A DNA stretch of 64,000 bases, taken from Oribacterium sp. C9. Its GTDB lineage: Bacteria; Bacillota; Clostridia; Lachnospirales; Lachnospiraceae. The DNA is taken from positions 62,001-126,000 of the forward strand of contig NZ_MUHW01000004.1 of the NCBI RefSeq assembly GCF_002007235.1. Direction: 5' to 3'. Positions 60,179 to 64,000 of the stretch are shown piece after piece. The notes under the pieces were generated by a model that ran no database searches, was not told the DNA's origin, and saw only the letters and a list, made by a program, of their open reading frames with translations. Position 1 is the stretch's first letter. Every line of letters starts with the position of its first letter. A program made the position numbers and the translations under genes.

Positions 60179-60766
60179 CTATTCCTCGACAGGCGCACTG
60201 ATTTTAGGTGTTTCGGAAGTATTTGGTAGGAGATAAGTATCGTGCAGATCTTCCTGATAATATGATGCGAGAGTGAAAATATCCTCGGAAATAAAATATA
60301 TTCCTATGGGGGGATCCTGTGATGCCAGAAGTCTGGCACATATGGTTATCTCATCTATGCTTTTTGATACGTTTGATATTTTTTGGGTGATAATAAGGTC
60401 TATTTTCCTATTCATACAGTCGGTAAGAAGCCTGCACCATGCCGGAGAACTCTCCATATTAGGGACGGAGGAACCCTCATCAATATAGAAGTCCTCTAAT
60501 GTCCAGTTCGGACATAAAGCTATCGAGTCTTCAAACTGCTTCTTATGGTAGGATAAATAGTTATCATATTTAGTCTGATTGAAATATCGAATATACACCC
60601 CTATCTTGAAAGGGGTTGTCACATTGGGGCGTTCATGTCTTATATTTTTAAGCCATTCCTTATGTTGCATTATCATTCGAGCAAGTTTTGGGTCATCACT
60701 GATAAGGAATGACGATGGAGAGGAGCTGATTGCTTCTAAACTTTTATATACGTCAAGAGTGTCCAT
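60179..60766 (-). CDS. catalytically dead serine-recombinase-like protein
   Basis: 195 residues. The resolvase fold is recognisable: IGVYIRYFNQ aligned with IGIYVRVST-type motifs, NWTLEDFYIDEGSSVP, KIDLIITQKISNVSKS, LLASQDPPIGIYFISEDIF. But the nucleophile serine is replaced (Phe62 in the RYF triplet) and the SRFARN arginines read SNVSKS, so it cannot cut DNA. It ends where a normal resolvase begins its DNA-binding region. It is first in the operon (AGGAGG upstream, promoter at 60801-60806) and may act as a directionality factor or a synaptic partner. Confidence 0.85.
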   Translation of the reverse strand: MDTLDVYKSLEAISSSPSSFLISDDPKLARMIMQHKEWLKNIRHERPNVTTPFKIGVYIRYFNQTKYDNYLSYHKKQFEDSIALCPNWTLEDFYIDEGSSVPNMESSPAWCRLLTDCMNRKIDLIITQKISNVSKSIDEITICARLLASQDPPIGIYFISEDIFTLASYYQEDLHDTYLLPNTSETPKISAPVEE

Positions 60767-60800
60767 AACTGCCTCCTGTGTTTAATGATGTCACGTATTA

Positions 60801-60823
60801 ATTATATATAGTCATTTGGCTAT
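60801..60823 (-). promoter_or_regulatory. promoter with operator of the recombinase operon
   Basis: Reading leftward, a TATAAT (60801-60806 on the minus strand) lies 35 bases before the recombinase-like start. The motif GTCATTTGGCTAT (60811-60823, plus-strand reading) sits between the expected -35 and -10. The same 13-base motif, one base changed, recurs at 61359-61371. Confidence 0.55.
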
Positions 60824-60869
60824 AAAGAATAAACCTATGGTCATGTTCAGTGACCCTGAGAGAATTACA

Positions 60870-60902
60870 TAAAAAAACAGACCAGCATAAACGCTGATCT
60901 GT
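60870..60902 (-). terminator. terminator of the minus-strand XRE gene
   Basis: On the minus strand AGATCAGC pairs with GCTGGTCT (one G-U), 6-base loop, followed by seven Ts. Confidence 0.85.
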
Positions 60903-61276
60903 CAGTATGTAAAATCTTTTTTGTGTTGTTCAAAGGTAGCTTTAAGTTGTTTTACGATTTTTAGGATGGATTCACGTTCTGAAGTAGTACATCCATCAAG
61001 TATTTCAGCTAATTCAGAAGGGAAACTTGCAGAGGAACTTGGAGTATTAAGTCTTAAGATATCATCTGTGGAAACTTCCAGGGCCTCAGCAACTTTGGCA
61101 AATGTCACAAGCCAGATCTTGGTTCGTGCATTTTCCAGACTGCTTATGACGGGTAGTGATAAGTGTGCTTTTTCAGCAAGCTCAGCCTGGCTCATTTTCT
61201 TCTGGATCCGAATCTCCTTTATTCTTTCTCCGATTGTCTTGTAAAATGCAAGGTATTGATCGTCCAAACTGCCCAT
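60902..61276 (-). CDS. XRE-family regulator upstream of the recombinase operon
   Basis: 124 residues from ATG 61276 (AGGAGG close upstream; GTG one codon earlier is too near). The N-terminal HTH reads IKEIRIQKKMSQAELAEKA, then HLSLPVISSLENARTKI, followed by a helical tail. It is transcribed toward the recombinase operon but ends at its own terminator. Together with the divergent XRE gene at 61440 it forms a two-regulator switch, as in phage and ICE lysogeny-type modules. Confidence 0.85.
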   Translation of the reverse strand: MGSLDDQYLAFYKTIGERIKEIRIQKKMSQAELAEKAHLSLPVISSLENARTKIWLVTFAKVAEALEVSTDDILRLNTPSSSASFPSELAEILDGCTTSERESILKIVKQLKATFEQHKKDFTY

Positions 61277-61358
61277 CACCTCCTGTACTGACTCAAAGCC
61301 TAATGAGAGTGGCTATTATGTGCACACATTTTATCAATAAGTGACTATGTTTTATATG

Positions 61359-61393
61359 GTCATATGGCTATCACATAGCCGAGTGGCTATAAT
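61359..61393 (+). promoter_or_regulatory. promoter with repeated TGGCTAT operator
   Basis: TGGCTAT occurs at 61365-61371 and 61384-61390, with the inverse ATAGCC between them (61375-61380). TATAAT at 61388-61393 overlaps the last copy and would drive the XRE gene at 61440. Confidence 0.6.
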
Positions 61394-61439
61394 ACTTTAT
61401 TAAATAATATTGCAATATGGTATTAAGGAGGTAATGTGT

Positions 61440-61802
61440 ATGGGACTTGATAGATGTGCGCTTGGAGAACGTATTCGTGTGTTCAGACAAAAGAAGGGCT
61501 TGACGCAGAATATACTGTCGGAAAAAGTCGAAATATCTCCATCGTATATGAGTTATATAGAAAATGGAGTGAAAAGCATGAGTCTAGAAACGTTCATAGA
61601 CATAGCTAATACTCTTGATGCGACGGCTGATGATCTTCTTCAAGACAGCTTAAAGAATACGGTCATAATCATGAATCATAATTTTACCTCTGTAATTTTT
61701 GACTGTAGTGACGGGGAGTTACGAATACTGTTGGACATAATCACTTCTACCAAAGAATCCCTTAGGGCGAATAAGCATCTTCTGGTTAGGCGGATAAGAT
61801 AA
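61440..61802 (+). CDS. XRE-family regulator, divergent from the integrase control region
   Basis: 120 residues from ATG 61440, which has AAGGAGG 8 bases upstream; ATG 61434 is too close to it. The HTH is LGERIRVFRQKKGLTQNILS, then EISPSYMSYIENGVKSMSLE; the C-terminal half is a short helical effector or dimerisation region. Its promoter carries the TGGCTAT operators, so it is probably self-regulated and controls the recombinase operon through the same motif at 60811-60823. Confidence 0.85.
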   Translation: MGLDRCALGERIRVFRQKKGLTQNILSEKVEISPSYMSYIENGVKSMSLETFIDIANTLDATADDLLQDSLKNTVIIMNHNFTSVIFDCSDGELRILLDIITSTKESLRANKHLLVRRIR

Positions 61803-61977
61803 TTGTAGTGTAGAATGCTATGGCTTTGAATACACTGAAAGTCAATTAAGCGACCGGAAGTTAATTATAAACCTGCAACACACGGAGGATACTTATAAAG
61901 TTAAAGATGATACAGGAAAAAAACTCCTCATTGCCGGCGAAACCGTAGATGAGGAGTTGGCATATTATCAGACGTAA
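61798..61977 (+). pseudogene. start-less coding fragment
   Basis: A 59-codon open stretch without a start codon gives protein-like sequence (ECYGFEYTESQLSDRKLIIN, later KVKDDTGKKLLIAGETVDEE and AYYQT at the stop). It shares its first bases with the XRE gene's end in another frame. It is probably the tail of a gene cut off when the regulators were inserted. No match recalled. Confidence 0.35.
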
Positions 61978-62031
61978 GCTATCAAAGAACGGAGAATACT
62001 GTTGGTGTGCAATGCCATAGTATCATATATA

Positions 62032-62060
62032 TTGACTTGAATACATGCAGACAATATAAT
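62032..62060 (+). promoter_or_regulatory. sigma-A promoter of the Abi gene
   Basis: TTGACT, 17-base spacer and TATAAT. The expected start point near 62067 leaves only about 9 bases before the leader ATG at 62076. Confidence 0.75.
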
Positions 62061-62075
62061 TTTGGAGATAGTGAT

Positions 62076-62108
62076 ATGAATTTTTTGAAATTAGTTTCTT
62101 ATAAATGA
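62076..62108 (+). CDS. 10-residue leader peptide coupled to the Abi gene
   Basis: ATG 62076 (GGAG 8 bases upstream) encodes MNFLKLVSYK and stops at TGA 62106-62108, which overlaps the Abi ATG at 62105 (ATGA). The Abi gene itself has no ribosome binding site, so its translation probably depends on ribosomes finishing this leader. Confidence 0.45.
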   Translation: MNFLKLVSYK

Positions 62109-63070
62109 TAATGGATAAAATTAAACTTTCTTTTGATGAACAGATTGAGGACTTAAAATCAAAAAATGTGAAATTTGAATTATTTGTTGAAGAGGATGCT
62201 AAGAAATTCCTGCAGTATAATAATTACTATTTCAAACTTAAGTCTTATGCCCGAAATTATATAAAATACAGTAAGAAAGAACTGAAAGATAAATATGTAA
62301 ATCTGGATTTTGCTTACCTTGTAGAGTTGTCAACGCTAGATATGTATTTTCGTCGTCTTATAGTTGGCTTATGTTTAGATATTGAACATATTTTAAAAAC
62401 TCGCTTTATGAGAGATGTTACGAATAACGATAATGAGGATGGTTATAATATTGTAAAACGTTTTATAAATAGTGACTATTCAATATTAACTAATCTTTTT
62501 TCTAATAAAGACAAGTCTGCAACATCTGAACTGATACAAAAATTCAAAGAGGATGAAAGCAAAATACCTGTATGGAGTTTAATTGAAACTCTATCGTTTG
62601 GACGCTTCATAGAATTATATAATCTTTATTATGGAATATATGGAGGACACTCTTATACATCGTATTTAGGAAGTATCAAATTTTTAAGAAATGCGGCAGC
62701 ACATAATACTTGTCTCCTTAATTCCTTAAGAAAACCATATTCTATTAAGATTAATAAAAATATGGATATTATGGATGTACTTACTAAATCCAAAAAATTT
62801 CAAACCAGTTATCGTAGTAAGATGGAAAATCCGATAGTTCATGATTTTGTAGTATTACTATTTGTTTACTATGATATAACTAATACAGCTGCTAATAGAA
62901 GTATGCGTGACAAAGGAATGAATAGGGTCAAAACATTTTTTCAGGAAACAGTGTTAAGAAACAAGTCTTATTTTGTAAAAAATGACGTCCTGGTTGAAAA
63001 CTATAGATTTGTATGTCAGATAGTTGAATATCTTGAAAACTGTAGGAATAGACCTGTTCTAAGGAAATAA
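62105..63070 (+). CDS. Abi_2 (AbiD/AbiF-family) HEPN abortive-infection protein
   Basis: 321 residues. The opening LSFDEQIEDLKSKNVKF with YYFKLKSYARNY and LDFAYLVELSTLDMYFRRLI are typical of Abi_2 proteins, and KFLRNAAAHNTCL holds the HEPN RxxxxH (Arg195-His200) that makes these enzymes ribonucleases. On phage infection such proteins stop host growth. The gene has its own promoter, a leader-peptide start arrangement, and a small RNA gene beginning 50 bases downstream. I know of published work tying AbiF-type proteins to structured non-coding RNA antitoxins and to the origin of Cas13, which fits this layout. Confidence 0.88.
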   Translation: MIMDKIKLSFDEQIEDLKSKNVKFELFVEEDAKKFLQYNNYYFKLKSYARNYIKYSKKELKDKYVNLDFAYLVELSTLDMYFRRLIVGLCLDIEHILKTRFMRDVTNNDNEDGYNIVKRFINSDYSILTNLFSNKDKSATSELIQKFKEDESKIPVWSLIETLSFGRFIELYNLYYGIYGGHSYTSYLGSIKFLRNAAAHNTCLLNSLRKPYSIKINKNMDIMDVLTKSKKFQTSYRSKMENPIVHDFVVLLFVYYDITNTAANRSMRDKGMNRVKTFFQETVLRNKSYFVKNDVLVENYRFVCQIVEYLENCRNRPVLRK

Positions 63071-63118
63071 GTGATGTTGACAGATATATGACAGATATAA
63101 TGTTATATTAAATAGCAT

Positions 63119-63147
63119 TTGACATAAATAATTTGACATTATATAAT
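63119..63147 (+). promoter_or_regulatory. full-consensus promoter of the Abi-associated small RNA
   Basis: TTGACA, exactly 17 bases, TATAAT. It lies 49 bases after the Abi stop codon and before no coding sequence. Confidence 0.85.
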
Positions 63148-63153
63148 GTTTAC

Positions 63154-63245
63154 AACGAACGAAAACCTTAGAGGTTTTCAGCGGAAGCGGTGCCTGCATC
63201 AATTCCGTACTTGAAGATTTGAGAACACTTAGGTGTTCTTTTTTC
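63154..63245 (+). ncRNA. structured small RNA downstream of the Abi gene (putative RNA antitoxin)
   Basis: About 92 bases from the predicted start point to a terminator. Stem 1 is GAAAACCT with AGGTTTTC (63161-63168 with 63172-63179, 3-base loop). Stem 2 is CGGAA with TTCCG (63182-63186 with 63203-63207), enclosing TGC/GCA. Stem 3 is AGAACAC with GTGTTCT (63222-63228 with 63233-63239), followed by a T6 run, a Rho-independent terminator. No open frame with a ribosome binding site exists here. Perfect promoter, compact folding and tight terminator support a real RNA gene; the antitoxin role is inferred from the neighbouring HEPN gene. Confidence 0.7.
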
Positions 63246-63292
63246 TTGCTCTTTTTTATGAATATGTGAATAATTATTGTTGGAATTAGCTT

Positions 63293-63505
63293 TTATTCTG
63301 TTAATACGGGAAAGACGTCCTGCACCAGAAGATTAAAATAGGCGGAGATCCTGTAAGCATAATCCAGGGATACATTCTGTTCGCCATTTTCTATCATGCT
63401 GATCGTACGCCTGCTGATTCCTAGGTCTTCCGCCAGTTTGTTCTGGCTGATTTTCCGCTCTTTGCGAAGATCGTGGATAATGTTTGAATAGATCAATTCT
63501 TTCAA
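63293..63505 (-). CDS. small XRE-family DNA-binding protein
   Basis: 70 residues, a bare HTH (IIHDLRKERKISQNKLAEDL, then GISRRTISMIENGEQNVSLD), like Cro or HTH antitoxins. The upstream minus-strand sequence has GGAGATTTG before ATG 63505. It is the last complete gene before the S24 repressor and probably belongs to a regulatory switch of the next element or the chromosome. Confidence 0.8.
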   Translation of the reverse strand: MKELIYSNIIHDLRKERKISQNKLAEDLGISRRTISMIENGEQNVSLDYAYRISAYFNLLVQDVFPVLTE

Positions 63506-63590
63506 AATATCAAATCTCCTCTCGTGAAATCTGGTAAAGCATTACTTACAAGTAATAATATACCATGGAACCTGTACAATAAATTGTATA

Positions 63591-64000
63591 TCAATCGATG
63601 GCGAGTCTGCCAAAGATCTTGAAACAGCTGAATTCCCCTATGGATATGGGTTTATATTTGGCATTCAACGATATCAGAAAACTCCCGGTAGCTTTTTTTA
63701 AATACTTTTTAAAATATGTTTTACCATCGAGATAGAAGAGTCCGATATCGCCGGAATCAAGAGAGTCGGTCTGTTCTATCCATACCAGCTGTTCGTTTTT
63801 ATACTTTGGCTCCATACTATCACCATCAAGGTATACTCCAAAGTCTGCCTTTCTCGGAACAGAGTCATATATTTCCACTTCATCAAAGTTTTCGTCATCA
63901 ATAAAGTTTCCGGTTCCAGCGGATGCTGATAGCAGTGCGACCTTCATTATACGAGGCTTTAAGGCAATGATCTCTGTAGAATGCTTTTTATATTCACCGG
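63591..64000 (-). CDS. S24-family (LexA/CI-like) repressor, N-terminus outside window
   Basis: The frame is open past ATG 63947 to the window edge, so the visible 136 residues are the C-terminal part of a longer protein, probably with an upstream HTH. The peptidase domain shows the cleavage-region AGTGNFIDDENFDEVEI, the nucleophile Ser in DGDSMEPKYKNEQLVW and the general-base Lys in GKTYFKKYLKK. Such repressors self-cleave with RecA in the SOS response and control prophage or ICE induction. Confidence 0.85.
   Translation of the reverse strand, partial: GEYKKHSTEIIALKPRIMKVALLSASAGTGNFIDDENFDEVEIYDSVPRKADFGVYLDGDSMEPKYKNEQLVWIEQTDSLDSGDIGLFYLDGKTYFKKYLKKATGSFLISLNAKYKPISIGEFSCFKIFGRLAID

Noticed and set aside
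61359-61393. The TGGCTAT repeats as recombinase attachment site cores
   Set aside because: Both copies lie in promoter regions of regulators with a TATAAT inside or beside them, which fits operators better. No second end of the element is visible to compare.
1-64000. CRISPR arrays, tRNA or rRNA genes, insertion-sequence transposases
   Set aside because: I saw no regularly spaced repeats of array type, no tRNA cloverleaf or TTCGA-type arm, no rRNA signature and no transposase gene. Short tRNA-like sequences could be missed by eye.

Overview
The window looks like part of a large integrative and conjugative element (or integrating plasmid) from a Bacillota host, most likely a gut or rumen Lachnospiraceae. 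The backbone gene set (CD1845, Maff2, PrgI, CD1108-type NlpC/P60, DUF4315, DUF4366, PcfB and MobC types), the strong AGGAGG ribosome binding sites, the sigma-A-type promoters and the codon use all fit that group. This is inferred from gene content; no 16S or housekeeping marker is present.

Regions: (1) 1-4.1 kb is a decayed extra copy of the partition/replication/coupling module. It has a DUF6462-like gene, parA, a 3'-truncated parB fused to a 5'-truncated rep, three small genes and a 3'-truncated virD4. (2) 4.1-28.4 kb is the main backbone: parA, parB, a DUF6508/Nmad3-like cassette, a DnaQ-DUF5688 fusion, a RepA_N initiator with iteron-like repeats inside the gene, and PcfB. Then come VirD4, Maff2, VirB6, PrgI, VirB4, an NlpC/P60 hydrolase, an ArdC-like zincin, topoisomerase III, MobC and a MobP-type relaxase. 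An AT-rich two-gene cargo (soluble plus membrane protein) sits between mobC and the relaxase gene. (3) 28.4-28.8 kb is non-coding and rich in inverted repeats (candidate oriT), followed by palindromic operator-like sites. (4) 28.9-40.3 kb is a defence island. It holds a GHKL-ATPase operon with a Sau3AI/MutH-like endonuclease, Vsr and a C5-methyltransferase, and then a three-gene McrBC-type system. (5) 40.3-43.6 kb holds frameshifted or nonsense-mutated accessory genes. (6) 43.8-49.7 kb is a candidate RiPP locus: M42 peptidase, 33-residue precursor, radical SAM/SPASM maturase and SNF2 helicase, with an XRE regulator facing it. (7) 49.8-55.2 kb has accessory genes, including a membrane-anchored WHH nuclease toxin with a SUKH immunity protein. 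(8) 55.2-60.8 kb is a tight minus-strand operon: catalytically dead serine recombinase, active large serine recombinase, two proteins sharing the recombinase's C-terminal domain, and two ParB-like proteins. It is flanked by XRE regulators with a shared operator-like motif. (9) 61.8-64 kb has an AbiF/AbiD-family HEPN protein with a strongly promoted structured small RNA directly downstream, then an XRE protein and a partial S24 repressor.

Working together: ParA/ParB and RepA maintain the element and the serine recombinase integrates or excises it. The relaxase, MobC, VirD4 coupling protein and VirB4/VirB6/PrgI channel transfer it, and the NlpC/P60 enzyme opens the cell wall. The cargo is mostly defence or competition: restriction, McrBC, a Rex-like pair, Abi plus RNA, toxin/immunity and a RiPP. 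The strongest candidates for undescribed biology are the RiPP-SNF2-M42 locus, the Abi gene with its downstream RNA, the six-gene recombinase/ParB operon and the covarying palindrome buried in parB.
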